Notes: generated by a model not told the origin, from the sequence alone. A DNA stretch of 8,806 nt from Lysobacteraceae bacterium (GCA_004173415.1 SEHC01000161.1:1-8806), one strand, 5' to 3'. Positions 1 through 6,968 are shown, counted from the first letter of the stretch. Translations and numbers: made by a program.

Positions 1-944
1 ACCTGGAACAGGCCCTGCGAGCGGAGCAGGCCGATCAACTGGTCCGCCGCGCCCCAGGCCCTGGCGTACTCCCGCTCATAGCCATCGACGTAGTTCGCCA
101 CCAGTGCGACCTGGGGCCAGGCGTGCGCCAGTGAACCACCGAACATGCGCCGCTCGTGCAGCAGGCCCTCGATGAACCCGGCATCGCCGGCGAGGATCGC
201 GCCCGAGGCGCCGTTGAAGTGCTTCCACAGCGAGACATAGACGCTGTCGAAGAGACCAGCGTATTCGCGCACGGTCCTGCCGGAGTGGAAGGGAAGATTG
301 AACAGGCGCGCACCGTCCAGGTGCAGGCCGATGCCCGCGTCGCGCGCGTAGACTGAGAGGCGCTGCAGCTCGTCGAACGGGACCATCTCGTGGTCCCGGC
401 GCCGCACCGGTGTCTCGATCGAGATCGCGCCCACCTTCATTTGCACGCGGCCACCCGCCGTGCGTTCCACCCAGCGCCTGATTTCCTCGACCCCGAGCGC
501 GGCGCGGCCCTCGCCCAGCGGCACCAGGTTCATGCCGCTGAAGGCCTGGGCGCAATCGCCGCTGTCGTTGTAGAGGTGGCTTTCGGCCTGGACCAGGACG
601 CGGCGGCCTTCGCCCGCGAGCTTCCTGATCGCCAGGTGGTTGGCCAGGGTGCCGGTCGGCAGGAAGATCGCAGCCTGCTTGCCCAGGAGCGAGGCGAACT
701 TCTGCTCCAGCTGCGCGATCAGTCCGCCATTGGAGTAGCTGTCGGCCTGCAGGTCCGCGCCGGACGCCGCTTCATGCAGCAGCGCGGCATATTCGCGCGG
801 ATCCAGGCCCAGGCCGTCGGTGCCGAAGTCGACGCGCTTGAACAGGCCAGGGTCCGGCGCGGCGCCTGCGACCGGCGCACTGCCGGACCAGGCCGGGGAC
901 GCCGCCGCCAGTCCACTTACCGTCAGGAAACGCCGTCGATCCAT
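1..944 (-). CDS. Threonine aldolase / beta-eliminating lyase family PLP enzyme with Tat-like signal (3' part cut by window edge)
   Basis: The frame reads open from ATG at 944 to the left edge, giving 314 residues with no stop, so the C-terminus is missing. GGAG lies 7 bases before the ATG. The protein starts MDRRRFLTVSGLAAASPAW, a twin-arginine motif followed by a short apolar stretch and an Ala-rich tail, so export is predicted. The rest resembles fold-type I PLP enzymes of the threonine aldolase family: FLPTGTLANHLA near residue 100, a probable PLP-stacking His at 123 (AESHLYN), HLDGARLFN with Asp210 and Arg213, and SLWKHFNGASGA with the presumed Schiff-base Lys241. The 28-residue Arg-to-Lys spacing fits the family. 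Known members cleave L-threonine to glycine and acetaldehyde, usually in the cytoplasm. The true substrate is not certain here, because the family also includes other amino-acid lyases. It lies 93 bp downstream of glnB on the same strand; co-transcription is possible but unproven. Confidence 0.85.
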   Translation of the reverse strand, partial: MDRRRFLTVSGLAAASPAWSGSAPVAGAAPDPGLFKRVDFGTDGLGLDPREYAALLHEAASGADLQADSYSNGGLIAQLEQKFASLLGKQAAIFLPTGTLANHLAIRKLAGEGRRVLVQAESHLYNDSGDCAQAFSGMNLVPLGEGRAALGVEEIRRWVERTAGGRVQMKVGAISIETPVRRRDHEMVPFDELQRLSVYARDAGIGLHLDGARLFNLPFHSGRTVREYAGLFDSVYVSLWKHFNGASGAILAGDAGFIEGLLHERRMFGGSLAHAWPQVALVANYVDGYEREYARAWGAADQLIGLLRSQGLFQ

Positions 945-1037
945 GCGACCACTCCATGCAAGCGCCCGCGGGGCCGACGCAACGCGGCCGGCGGGACGCA
1001 GGCCGCGGGAATTGCCGGTGTCCTTGCCCGCGGTGGC

Positions 1038-1376
1038 CTAGAGCGCATCCGAATCCAGTTCCCCGGTGCGGATCCGCACCACCCGTTCCAGGTCGTACAC
1101 GAACACCTTGCCGTCGCCGATCTTGCCGGTACCGGCGGCCTTGACGATGGACTCCACCACCAGGTCCACCTGGTCATCGGTGGCCGCGATCTCCAGCTTC
1201 ACCTTGGGCAGGAAGTCGACCACGTATTCGGCGCCGCGGTACAGCTCGGTATGGCCCTTTTGCCGGCCGAAGCCCTTGACCTCGGTCACGGTGATGCCGG
1301 TGATGCCCGCGTCGGCCAGCGCTTCGCGCACATCGTCGAGCTTGAACGGCTTGATGATGGCCATGATCATCTTCAT
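1038..1376 (-). CDS. glnB: Nitrogen regulatory protein P-II
   Basis: This encodes 112 residues, the normal PII length. PII is a trimeric signal protein that senses 2-oxoglutarate and ATP/ADP, is uridylylated by GlnD, and controls glutamine synthetase adenylylation, NtrB or AmtB. Hallmarks are visible: the MKMIMAIIKPFKLDDVREAL N-terminus, the T-loop TEVKGFGRQKGHTELYRGAEY with the uridylylation site Tyr51, and the C-terminal signature TGKIGDGKVFV followed by VVRIRTGE. Asp54 is GlnB-like (E. coli GlnK has Asn there). No amtB is adjacent on the side visible downstream, which also favours GlnB over GlnK, though both names are used in this clade. The start at 1376 has AGGA 8 bases upstream. It is transcribed away from ubiK across a 180-bp gap. 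I looked for a sigma-54 GG-N10-GC element in that gap and did not find a convincing one. Confidence 0.96.
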   Translation of the reverse strand: MKMIMAIIKPFKLDDVREALADAGITGITVTEVKGFGRQKGHTELYRGAEYVVDFLPKVKLEIAATDDQVDLVVESIVKAAGTGKIGDGKVFVYDLERVVRIRTGELDSDAL

Positions 1377-1556
1377 GAAGTTATTCCTTGGCAGGGTGCT
1401 GGGCGCAGGATATCGCGGTTGCAGGCGTGCCGACGGTCGGGTTCAATGACCGCCCCGGGACTGGCGTCGGAATAACCTGACCCCAGGCCGCAGCAAATGC
1501 CGATGGCGCCACCCGGGCGACCTGGCCAGGCTGTTCCCCCACAGCCGGAGAAACCC
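1377..1556. promoter_or_regulatory. Divergent intergenic region between glnB and ubiK
   Basis: This 180-bp gap must hold the promoters for leftward glnB and rightward ubiK. The ribosome binding sites at both edges are clear (AGGA for glnB, GGAG for ubiK). A weak rightward sigma-70-like pair is TTGCAG at 1419-1424 and TTCAAT at 1442-1447 with 17 bp between, matching 3/6 and 4/6 of consensus. No convincing sigma-54 or paired NtrC site was seen; there is only a GCACC half-site on the minus strand near 1400. Function is inferred from gene orientation. Confidence 0.35.
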
Positions 1557-1835
1557 ATGATCGACCTCAACCACATCGACGACCTCGCCCGCCGGCTCAG
1601 CGACCTGGTGCCGCCGGGCCTGCGCGGGCAACCCAATGACGCGCTGCGCGAAGAACTGCAGCAGACCTTCAAGAGCGCGCTGCAGTCGGGCCTGGGCAAG
1701 CTGGACCTGGTGACCCGCGAGGAGTTCGACGTGCAGCGCGCGGTGCTGCTGCGCACCCGCGAGAAGCTGGAAGTCCTCGAGCGCGCCGTGGCCGCCGCGC
1801 TCGAAGCCGAGCGCAACCCGCCGCCGCAACACTAG
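1557..1835 (+). CDS. ubiK: Ubiquinone biosynthesis accessory factor UbiK (YqiC/BMFP family)
   Basis: This is a 92-residue protein. UbiK binds UbiJ and assists the late ubiquinone-biosynthesis complex at the membrane under aerobic conditions; the family was first described as BMFP (Brucella membrane-fusogenic protein-like). The sequence shows the family pattern: an amphipathic N-terminal helix (MIDLNHIDDLARRLSDLVP), a middle segment ending in LDLVTREEFDVQRAVL, and a C-terminal coiled coil (LLRTREKLEVLERAVAAALEAE). I chose the ATG at 1557 because GGAG sits 6 bases upstream. The longer reading from 1497 would add 20 Pro-rich residues that the family lacks. It is followed after 11 bp by the YifB/ComM gene, so the two are probably co-transcribed. 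This neighbourhood is common in Xanthomonadaceae, as far as I recall. Confidence 0.92.
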   Translation: MIDLNHIDDLARRLSDLVPPGLRGQPNDALREELQQTFKSALQSGLGKLDLVTREEFDVQRAVLLRTREKLEVLERAVAAALEAERNPPPQH

Positions 1836-1846
1836 GCCCTGCCGGC

Positions 1847-3361
1847 ATGAGCCTTGCGCTGGTGCACAGCCGTGCACGCGCCGGCGTGGCCGCGCCCCCG
1901 GTCCGGGTCGAGGTGCACCTGTCCGGCGGCTTGCCGATGATCCACATCGTCGGCCTGCCGGAGGCCGCGGTACGCGAATCGCGCGACCGGGTGCGCGCGG
2001 CCATCCTCTGCGCCCAGTTCGAGTTCCCGGCGCGCCGGATCACGGTCAACCTGGCGCCAGCAGACCTGCCTAAGGATGGCGGCCGCTTCGACCTGCCCAT
2101 CGCCCTGGGCATCCTCGCCGCCAGCGGCCAGATCGATCGCAACGCGCTGGGCGAATACGAATTCCTCGGCGAGCTGGGCCTGACCGGCGAACTGCGCGCG
2201 GTCGACGGTATCCTGCCGGCGGCGCTGGCCGCGGCCCGCGCCGGGCGCAAGCTGATCGTGCCGCCGGGCAGCGGTCCGGAGGCAGCACTGGCCCGCGAGG
2301 TGCAGGCCTTTACCGCGCGCACCCTGCTGGAGGTGTGCGCCGGCTTGAACGGCAGCCGGCAGCTGCCCGCGGCGCAGGCCCCGGCCCCCCTGCCCACCCT
2401 GATCCCGGACATGGCCGACGTGCGCGGGCAACTGCATGCGCGGCGCGCGCTGGAAGTCGCCGCGGCCGGCAACCACCACCTGTTGCTGATCGGCACGCCA
2501 GGCTGCGGCAAGACCCTGCTGGCCTCGCGGCTGCCCGGGCTGTTGCCCGAGGCCAGCGAGGACGAAGCCCTGGAGACCGCGGCCATCGCCTCGGTGAGCG
2601 GACGCGGACTGGACCCGGCGCGCTGGCGCCAGCGTCCCTATCGCTCGCCGCACCACACCGCCAGCGCGGTGGCGCTGGTGGGCGGTGGTGCCGATCCCCG
2701 CCCCGGCGAGATCTCGCTCAGCCACAACGGCGTGCTGTTCCTCGACGAACTTCCCGAATGGGACCGCAAGGCGCTTGAAGTGCTGCGCGAACCGCTGGAA
2801 TCGGGCACCGTCACCGTCTCCCGCGCCGCCCGCAGCTCCGAATTCCCCGCCCGCTTCCAGCTGGTCGCGGCGATGAATCCCTGCCCCTGCGGCTGGGCAG
2901 GCGATCCGTCGGGTCGCTGCCGTTGCAGTCCCGAGAACATCCGCCGTTACCGCGCGCGGATCTCCGGCCCGCTGATGGACCGCATCGACCTGCACATCGA
3001 AGTCCCGCGGCTGCCGGCCCGCGACCTGCGCGCCGACGCGCCGGCCGGCGAACCGACCCGTGACATGCGCCTGCGGGTGGAGGCGGCGCGCGCCATCCAG
3101 CACGCACGCAGCGGCAAGGCCAATGCCCAACTGGGCCAGGCCGAGACCATGCAGCACTGCCGCCTCGGCGATCCCGACCAGGCCCTGCTGGAACGGGCCA
3201 TCGAACGGCTGCAGCTGTCGGCCCGATCCATGCACCGGATCCTGCGCGTGGCCCGCACGGTCGCCGACCTGGCCAACGAAGAGCGCATCGGCACCGCCCA
3301 CCTGACCGAAGCCCTCGGCTATCGCCGCATCGACCGCGGCAACGCGCGCGACGCCGCCTAG
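1847..3361 (+). CDS. comM: YifB/ComM family Mg-chelatase-like AAA+ ATPase
   Basis: This encodes 504 residues, full length for the family. The N-terminus (MSLALVHSRARAGV, then VEVHLSGGLP and IVGLPEAAVRESRDRVRAAI) is the ChlI/Lon-type domain, to about residue 165. The AAA+ core has Walker A GTPGCGKT at 216-223 and Walker B VLFLDELPEW with Asp300-Glu301. A four-Cys insert near 346 (CPCGWAGDPSGRCRC), probably metal-binding, is typical of YifB. The sensor/arginine region (ISGPLMDRIDLHIEVPR) and the C-terminal helical Mg-chelatase domain (LSARSMHRILRVARTVADL) follow. In Vibrio and Acinetobacter, ComM is a hexameric helicase that drives branch migration of incoming DNA during natural transformation. 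By homology that role is likely here, but competence is not shown by this window. The ribosome binding site is weak, so translation may depend on coupling to ubiK 11 bp upstream. Confidence 0.95.
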   Translation: MSLALVHSRARAGVAAPPVRVEVHLSGGLPMIHIVGLPEAAVRESRDRVRAAILCAQFEFPARRITVNLAPADLPKDGGRFDLPIALGILAASGQIDRNALGEYEFLGELGLTGELRAVDGILPAALAAARAGRKLIVPPGSGPEAALAREVQAFTARTLLEVCAGLNGSRQLPAAQAPAPLPTLIPDMADVRGQLHARRALEVAAAGNHHLLLIGTPGCGKTLLASRLPGLLPEASEDEALETAAIASVSGRGLDPARWRQRPYRSPHHTASAVALVGGGADPRPGEISLSHNGVLFLDELPEWDRKALEVLREPLESGTVTVSRAARSSEFPARFQLVAAMNPCPCGWAGDPSGRCRCSPENIRRYRARISGPLMDRIDLHIEVPRLPARDLRADAPAGEPTRDMRLRVEAARAIQHARSGKANAQLGQAETMQHCRLGDPDQALLERAIERLQLSARSMHRILRVARTVADLANEERIGTAHLTEALGYRRIDRGNARDAA

Positions 3362-3510
3362 CCGGGCTCCGCTGCGGCGGCCCGCCACAAGGACCTTGCG
3401 GCGCCGCACCGATGCCTTTGGTCACATGCGCCCATGGCGGCGGCATGTTCCACTGGGTCCGGTTCCTGCACCTTCGTAGCGACCCACCACCACCTGCCCG
3501 GAGAAAGCCG
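3362..3510. other. Intergenic region before the S9 peptidase gene
   Basis: This 149-bp gap separates comM from the peptidase gene. It contains GC-rich dyads: a 5-bp stem pairing 3363-3367 with 3380-3384, and a palindrome GCGGCGCCGC just after it. No T-run follows, so a factor-independent terminator is not supported. A clear -35/-10 pair is not visible. An upstream in-frame ATG at 3412 exists but adds a non-signal-like leader and lacks the good ribosome binding site seen at 3511. Confidence 0.4.
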
Positions 3511-5496
3511 ATGCATCGCCTGATCGCCACCACCGTACTGCTGAGCCTGTCCATTTCCACCGTCCTGGCCCAGGACAAGGCCTCCGCCGCGCAGCAGATC
3601 GCCGGGGTCGAGCTGATCCCGCGCGACGCGCTGTTCGGCAATCCCGAGCGTGCCAGCGTGATGATCAGCCCCGACGGCAGGTACCTGAGCTGGATCGCGC
3701 CGGTCGAGGGCGTCATGAACGTCTGGGTCGCGCCCGCCGGCGATCCCGCCCAGGCCAAGGCGGTCACCGGCGACAAGGCACGCGGCATCCGCAACTATTT
3801 CTGGTCCTATCGCGAAGGCACCCTGTTGTACCTGCGCGATAGCGGCGGCGACGAGGACTTCCATCTCTTCAGCGTCGACGTCGCTTCGGGCAAGGCCACC
3901 GACCTGACCCCGTTCCCCAAGACCACCGCCCAGGTCATCGGCGTCAGCCACCACCACCCCGACTCGATCCTGGTCGGGATGAACGACCGCGACCCGAAGT
4001 GGCACGACCTGTACCGGGTCGAGCTGGGCAGCGGCAAGCGCGCCGTGGTCGAGCGCAACGACGATGAGATCGGGAACTACCTGGCCGATGCCGACTACCA
4101 GGTGCGCTTCGCCTCGCGCTCGCGCCCGGACGGCGGCCAGGACGTGTTGCAGCCCGACGGCCAGGGCGGCTGGAAGAAGTACGAGGACATTCCGTTCGAG
4201 GATTCGCTTTCCACCCAGCCGGCCGGCCTCACCACCGACGGCAAGACCCTGTACATGATCGATTCGCGCGGCCGCAACACCGCGGCGCTGTACGCCATCG
4301 ACGTGGCCAGCGGGGACCGCAAGCTGGTCCTCGAGGATGCGCGCGCCGACGTCGGCAATGCGCTGGCCGACCCGCGCACCGGCGTGGTCCAGGCCGTCGC
4401 GGTCGACTACCTGCGCGAGGAATGGAAGGCCATCGATCCGGCCATCGCCGCCGACCTGGCCAGGCTGGAGGCGATCGGGCCGGGCGAGGTCGGGGTCAAC
4501 GCGCGCACCCACGACGACAAGACCTGGATCGTCACCTATTCGGCCGCCGAGACGCCGGTGGTCTATTACCGTTACGACCGCGACGCCGGCGGCAAGCTGA
4601 CCAGGCTGTTCTCGGCACGCCCGGCCCTGGATGGCAAGCCGCTGGTGGCGCAATGGCCGCAGGAGATCAAGTCACGCGATGGCCTGAACCTGGTCAGCTA
4701 CCTGACCCTGCCCCGCAGTGCCGACGCCAACAACGACGGCAAGGCCGATGCCGCCGTGCCGCTGGTGCTGCTGGTCCACGGCGGCCCCTGGGCGCGCGAT
4801 GGCTACGGCTATGCCAGTTATCCGCAATGGCTGGCCAATCGCGGCTACGCCACCCTGCAGGTCAACTTCCGCGGCTCCACCGGCTTCGGCAAGGACTTCA
4901 CCAACGCCGGCAACGGCGAGTGGGCCGGCAAGATGCACGACGACCTCATCGATGCGGTGCAGTGGGCGGTCAAGCAGGGCGTGACCACGCCGGACCAGGT
5001 CGCGATCATGGGCGGAAGCTATGGCGGCTACGCCACCCTGGCCGGGCTGACCTTCACGCCCGATGCGTTCAAGTGCGGCGTCGACATCGTCGGGCCCTCC
5101 AACCTCAACACCCTGCTGAGCACGGTGCCGGCCTACTGGGCCAGCTTCTACGAGCAACTGGCCAAGCGCATGGGCGACCCGCGCACCGAGGCCGGCAAGC
5201 GCTGGCTGGTCGAACGTTCGCCGCTGACCCTGGCCGACAAGATCAGCAAGCCGTTGCTGATCGGGCAGGGCGCCAACGATCCGCGGGTCAAGCAGGACGA
5301 GTCGGACCAGATCGTCAAGGCGATGACGGCCAAGGACATCCCGGTGACCTACGTGCTGTTCCCCGACGAGGGCCACGGTTTCGCCCGCCCGCAGAACAGC
5401 AAGGCATTCAATGCGGTGGCCGAGGGATTCCTGGGCCAGTGCCTGGGCGGCCGGGCCGAACCGATCGGCACCCTGGACCCACAGGTGCCGCAATGA
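3511..5496 (+). CDS. Secreted S9 family (prolyl oligopeptidase-type) serine peptidase
   Basis: This is a 661-residue protein. The start at 3511 has GGAG 7 bases upstream and opens a Sec signal peptide, MHRLIATTVLLSLSISTVLA, with likely cleavage after VLA before Gln21, so the enzyme is periplasmic or secreted. Residues about 35-400 form a beta-propeller-like region with repeats such as ISPDGRYLSWIAP. The C-terminal alpha/beta-hydrolase domain (about 410-650) contains VLLVHGGPWARDGYG, the nucleophile motif GGSYGGY with Ser503, Asp590 in GANDPRV, and His622 in DEGHGF: a complete catalytic triad in S9 order. S9 enzymes cleave short peptides, often after proline (DPP-IV/POP) or as acylaminoacyl peptidases. 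The sequence does not settle the specificity. The stop overlaps the next start (ATGA). Confidence 0.95.
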   Translation: MHRLIATTVLLSLSISTVLAQDKASAAQQIAGVELIPRDALFGNPERASVMISPDGRYLSWIAPVEGVMNVWVAPAGDPAQAKAVTGDKARGIRNYFWSYREGTLLYLRDSGGDEDFHLFSVDVASGKATDLTPFPKTTAQVIGVSHHHPDSILVGMNDRDPKWHDLYRVELGSGKRAVVERNDDEIGNYLADADYQVRFASRSRPDGGQDVLQPDGQGGWKKYEDIPFEDSLSTQPAGLTTDGKTLYMIDSRGRNTAALYAIDVASGDRKLVLEDARADVGNALADPRTGVVQAVAVDYLREEWKAIDPAIAADLARLEAIGPGEVGVNARTHDDKTWIVTYSAAETPVVYYRYDRDAGGKLTRLFSARPALDGKPLVAQWPQEIKSRDGLNLVSYLTLPRSADANNDGKADAAVPLVLLVHGGPWARDGYGYASYPQWLANRGYATLQVNFRGSTGFGKDFTNAGNGEWAGKMHDDLIDAVQWAVKQGVTTPDQVAIMGGSYGGYATLAGLTFTPDAFKCGVDIVGPSNLNTLLSTVPAYWASFYEQLAKRMGDPRTEAGKRWLVERSPLTLADKISKPLLIGQGANDPRVKQDESDQIVKAMTAKDIPVTYVLFPDEGHGFARPQNSKAFNAVAEGFLGQCLGGRAEPIGTLDPQVPQ

Positions 5497-5912
5497 CCCA
5501 CGCCCATGCCCGATGCCTATGTGGCGAGGTGACCGTCGAAGCCGCGCTGCCCAGCAAGTGGGTCGCGCATTGCCATTGCAGCCTGTGCCGCCGCGCGCAT
5601 GGGGCGGCGTTCGTGACCTGGGTGGGCATGGACGCGGCGCGCTGCGTGATTGGCGATCCGCGGCAAAGGCTGCGCTGGTATGAATCCACGCCCGGCGCCG
5701 AGCGCGGCTTCTGCGCTCATTGCGGAGCGATGATGTTCTTCCGCAGCCAACGCTGGCCCGGTGAGCTGCACATAGCCCTGGCCCACTTCAGCACCGCGGT
5801 GGACCGCATGCCGCAGATGCATGCGTACTGGAACGAGCACGTGCCGTGGGCCGACGTGGACCCGGACGATGGCTTGCCGCGTGAGTCGCCCGACCCATCG
5901 GCTTCCGGTTGA
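5493..5912 (+). CDS. GFA / CENP-V domain zinc-binding protein
   Basis: This 139-residue protein belongs to the glutathione-dependent formaldehyde-activating (GFA)/CENP-V fold family. It has the full Cys pattern for two zinc sites: Cys8 and Cys10 (ARCLCGEV), Cys27, Cys29 and Cys32 (HCHCSLCRRAHG), and Cys74 and Cys77 (FCAHCGAMMFF). Its length is typical. Founding members were proposed to promote the glutathione-formaldehyde reaction, but many homologues have no known substrate, so function here is open. The ATG overlaps the peptidase stop by 4 bases (ATGA), implying translational coupling. There is no separate strong ribosome binding site; the preceding bases lie in the peptidase C-terminal codons. 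It is the last gene before the repeat-rich region. Confidence 0.93.
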   Translation: MTHAHARCLCGEVTVEAALPSKWVAHCHCSLCRRAHGAAFVTWVGMDAARCVIGDPRQRLRWYESTPGAERGFCAHCGAMMFFRSQRWPGELHIALAHFSTAVDRMPQMHAYWNEHVPWADVDPDDGLPRESPDPSASG

Positions 5913-5944
5913 CTGCAAGATGCAATCCCGATGCTGCAACCTTT

Positions 5945-5967
5945 GCAGATCCGGGCTTGCCCGGATG
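5945..5967 (+). repeat. REP copy 1 (GCAG-headed variant)
   Basis: This is a divergent copy of the window's GTAG REP. It has GCAG instead of GTAG, then arm ATCCGGGC, loop TT, arm GCCCGGAT. Compared with the common arms GTCCGAGC/GCTCGGAT it differs at paired positions, and all eight pairs are now Watson-Crick, so the hairpin is preserved. It starts 32 bp after the GFA stop codon and could act as an mRNA end structure for the upstream operon. Confidence 0.8.
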
Positions 5968-5979
5968 TTCTTGCTCTCT

Positions 5980-6049
5980 GTAGGTCCGAGCTTGCTCGGA
6001 TGTTCTTGATCTTTATAGTCCCAGAGCATCCGAGCAAGCTCGGACCTAC
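5980..6049. repeat. REPIN: inverted pair of GTAG REPs
   Basis: A forward REP (5980-6002: GTAG, then GTCCGAGC-TT-GCTCGGAT-G) faces an exact reverse copy (6027-6049, ending CTAC) across 24 bp. The 70-bp unit therefore begins GTAG and ends CTAC, the REP-doublet (REPIN/BIME) layout that RAYT enzymes are known to mobilise. Each arm can fold alone, or the two can pair into one long hairpin. It sits between the GFA gene and the RAYT gene. Confidence 0.88.
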
Positions 6050-6080
6050 GCACCGAAGGAAGTCCCTTGGGGGACAGGGC
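6050..6080 (-). repeat. REP-linked module, copy A
   Basis: Directly after the CTAC end of a reverse REP lies a conserved module reading GCACCGAAGGAAGTCCCTTG and then GGGGACAGGGC. Two further copies follow reverse REPs at 6800-6831 and 7132-7163. Copy A is one base shorter than the others. It contains a small dyad, CCCTT/AGGG around a G-rich loop. Its repeated junction with REPs suggests it is part of an extended mobile unit. Confidence 0.75.
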
Positions 6081-6202
6081 CACGGCAAGACCCCGGGAGC
6101 AGCCGGGCAAGGCTCGCAAGCCATCAGGAATCGGATTTGGCTTACCGTCGATTGCTCCAGTTGCCGATAGCTGGGCATTTGCGTAGCACGCAGAATCTAC
6201 CC

Positions 6203-6670
6203 ATGGCGAACTTCCATCTATTGCGTGGGCGCACTTCCCAGGTCGGCGGCTATTGCTCAATTACGGCGGTAGTACGTGACCGGCGGCCGCTGTTGGCGCA
6301 GCGCGACCACGCAAGCCTCCTCCGCGCCGAACTGCAACGCATTGCCCAGGAAGGCGCCGCCGACACGCTCGCCTGGGTGGCGATGCCTGATCACCTGCAC
6401 TGGCTTTTGCAACTGCGACAGGGTTCCCTGGGGCATTGCCTGCAGCGCTTCAAGTCGCGCTCGGCACGGGCGATCAACTCAGCCATGGGTTCGTCAGGAG
6501 CATTCTGGCAGGGCGGATATTACGAGCATCGCTTGAGATGCGAGGACGAACTGCTCACGCAGGCCCGTTACCTGGTCGCAAACCCATTGCGGAAAGGCCT
6601 GGTGACGAGGATCGAGGAGTATCCATTCTGGTGGTGCCGCTGGGTCTCGGCTTCTACCGATCTGGCGTGA
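6203..6670 (+). CDS. REP-associated tyrosine transposase (RAYT, IS200/IS605-like Y1 HUH)
   Basis: This is a 155-residue single-strand DNA transposase of the TnpA_REP family. RAYTs bind and cut REP hairpins next to a GTAG tetranucleotide and are thought to spread REPs/REPINs. The sequence shows the HUH motif His64-Leu-His66 in MPDHLHWLL, the conserved FKSRSARAIN and WQGGYYEHRLR stretches, and the C-terminal ARYLVANPLRKGLV containing Tyr123, the probable catalytic tyrosine. It looks intact. I chose ATG 6203 (MANFHLLRGRTSQVGGYCSI) because the family's conserved start lies here. The alternative ATG at 6137 adds 22 unrelated residues, and no strong ribosome binding site precedes either. REPs flank it on both sides (three upstream, nine downstream), matching its presumed substrate. 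Codon use is less GC-biased than that of its neighbours, consistent with a mobile origin. It has no IS ends of its own and is probably domesticated in place. Confidence 0.93.
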   Translation: MANFHLLRGRTSQVGGYCSITAVVRDRRPLLAQRDHASLLRAELQRIAQEGAADTLAWVAMPDHLHWLLQLRQGSLGHCLQRFKSRSARAINSAMGSSGAFWQGGYYEHRLRCEDELLTQARYLVANPLRKGLVTRIEEYPFWWCRWVSASTDLA

Positions 6671-6700
6671 CCGCCAACACCCGAGAAGCCATTGCGCTTC

Positions 6701-6799
6701 GTAGGTCCGAGCTTGCTCGGATGCTCCTGCTCGTAGGTCCGAGCTTGCTCGGATGCTCCTGGTGGAGAATCAAAGGCATCCGGGCAAGCTCGGACCTAC
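6701..6799. repeat. REP cluster, unit 1: two tandem forward copies and one reverse
   Basis: Forward REPs lie at 6701-6723 and 6733-6755 (32-bp period, linker CTCCTGCTC), and a reverse copy at 6777-6799. The last two form a 67-bp REPIN with the 21-bp centre CTCCTGGTGGAGAATCAAAG plus G. The reverse copy carries GGGC in place of GAGC in one arm. The array lies just past the RAYT stop, between convergent genes, so it may also end or stabilise transcripts. Confidence 0.88.
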
Positions 6800-6831
6800 G
6801 CAACGAAGGAAGTGCCCTTGGGGGACAAGGC
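6800..6831 (-). repeat. REP-linked module, copy B
   Basis: This is the second copy of the module, starting GCAACGAAGGAAGTGCCCTT and ending GGGGGACAAGGC. It differs from copy C (7132-7163) at one base (A/G in GGAAG/GGAGG). The internal GCCCTTG...CAAGGC can form a short hairpin with a GGGGA loop. After 6831 the sequence diverges completely from the DNA that follows copy C. Confidence 0.8.
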
Positions 6832-6847
6832 AATCCACCGCCAAAGG

Positions 6848-6870
6848 CATGCGGGCAAGCTCGGACCTGC
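6848..6870 (-). repeat. Degenerate reverse REP at the duplication junction
   Basis: The copy reads CATGCGGGCAAGC then TCGGACCTGC, so both the outer stem (CATC to CATG) and the terminal CTAC (to CTGC) are altered. It abuts the second RAYT tail with no spacer. Its decayed CTAC end suggests it is no longer a RAYT substrate, or that it was changed when the duplication formed. Confidence 0.7.
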
Positions 6871-6938
6871 TGGTGACGAGATCGATGAGTAACATTCCGG
6901 TGGTGCCGCTGGGCTCGGGTTCTACCGATCTGGCGTGA
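6870..6938 (+). pseudogene. Decayed duplicate of the RAYT gene 3' end
   Basis: This 69-bp stretch matches the last 72 bp of the RAYT gene (6599-6670), including the stop (TCTACCGATCTGGCGTGA). It has three separate single-base deletions (AGGATC to AGATC, within GAGTATCCATTCTGG, and GGGTCTCGG to GGCTCGG) plus substitutions. There is no 5' part of the gene, so it is a passenger fragment of the tandem duplication, not a functional gene. Confidence 0.85.
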
Positions 6939-6968
6939 TCGCCAACACCCGAGAAGCCATTGCGTTTC

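Larger units (their letters stand above)
6599..6869 (+). repeat. Tandem duplication, unit 1 (RAYT 3' end plus REP cluster)
   Basis: This 271-bp unit starts in the last 24 codons of the RAYT gene (CTGGTGACGAGG) and runs through its stop, a spacer (GCCAACACCCGAGAAGCCAT), two forward REPs, one reverse REP, the REP-linked module and a degenerate reverse REP. The same series restarts at 6870. The junction lies at the end of the degenerate REP, where CCTGCTGGTGACG reads into the second RAYT tail. Confidence 0.85.

Noticed and set aside
390..1475. Plus-strand open frame (361 codons) across the aldolase and glnB genes
   Set aside because: It runs antisense through two clear genes and their intergenic gap, and no domain can be recognised.
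1377..1556. Sigma-54/NtrC-controlled glnB promoter
   Set aside because: No GG-N10-GC element fits on the minus strand, and only one NtrC half-site (GCACC) is present.
1497..1556. Upstream in-frame start extending UbiK by 20 residues
   Set aside because: The extension is Pro-rich, absent from the family, and has no good ribosome binding site, whereas 1557 has GGAG 6 bases upstream.
3363..3384. Factor-independent terminator after comM
   Set aside because: The stem is only 5 bp with a 12-nt loop and no T-run follows, so it is not distinguishable from background GC dyads.
1832..3409. Long minus-strand open frame (525 codons) opposite comM
   Set aside because: It is antisense to a gene with Walker A, Walker B and Cys motifs. 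Composition is typical of a shadow frame and it has no domain signature.
3358..4653. Long minus-strand open frame (431 codons) opposite the S9 peptidase
   Set aside because: It lies antisense to a well-supported peptidase with intact catalytic motifs, and its translation is Gly/Ala/Val/Asp-rich without any recognisable motif, as expected in GC-rich DNA.
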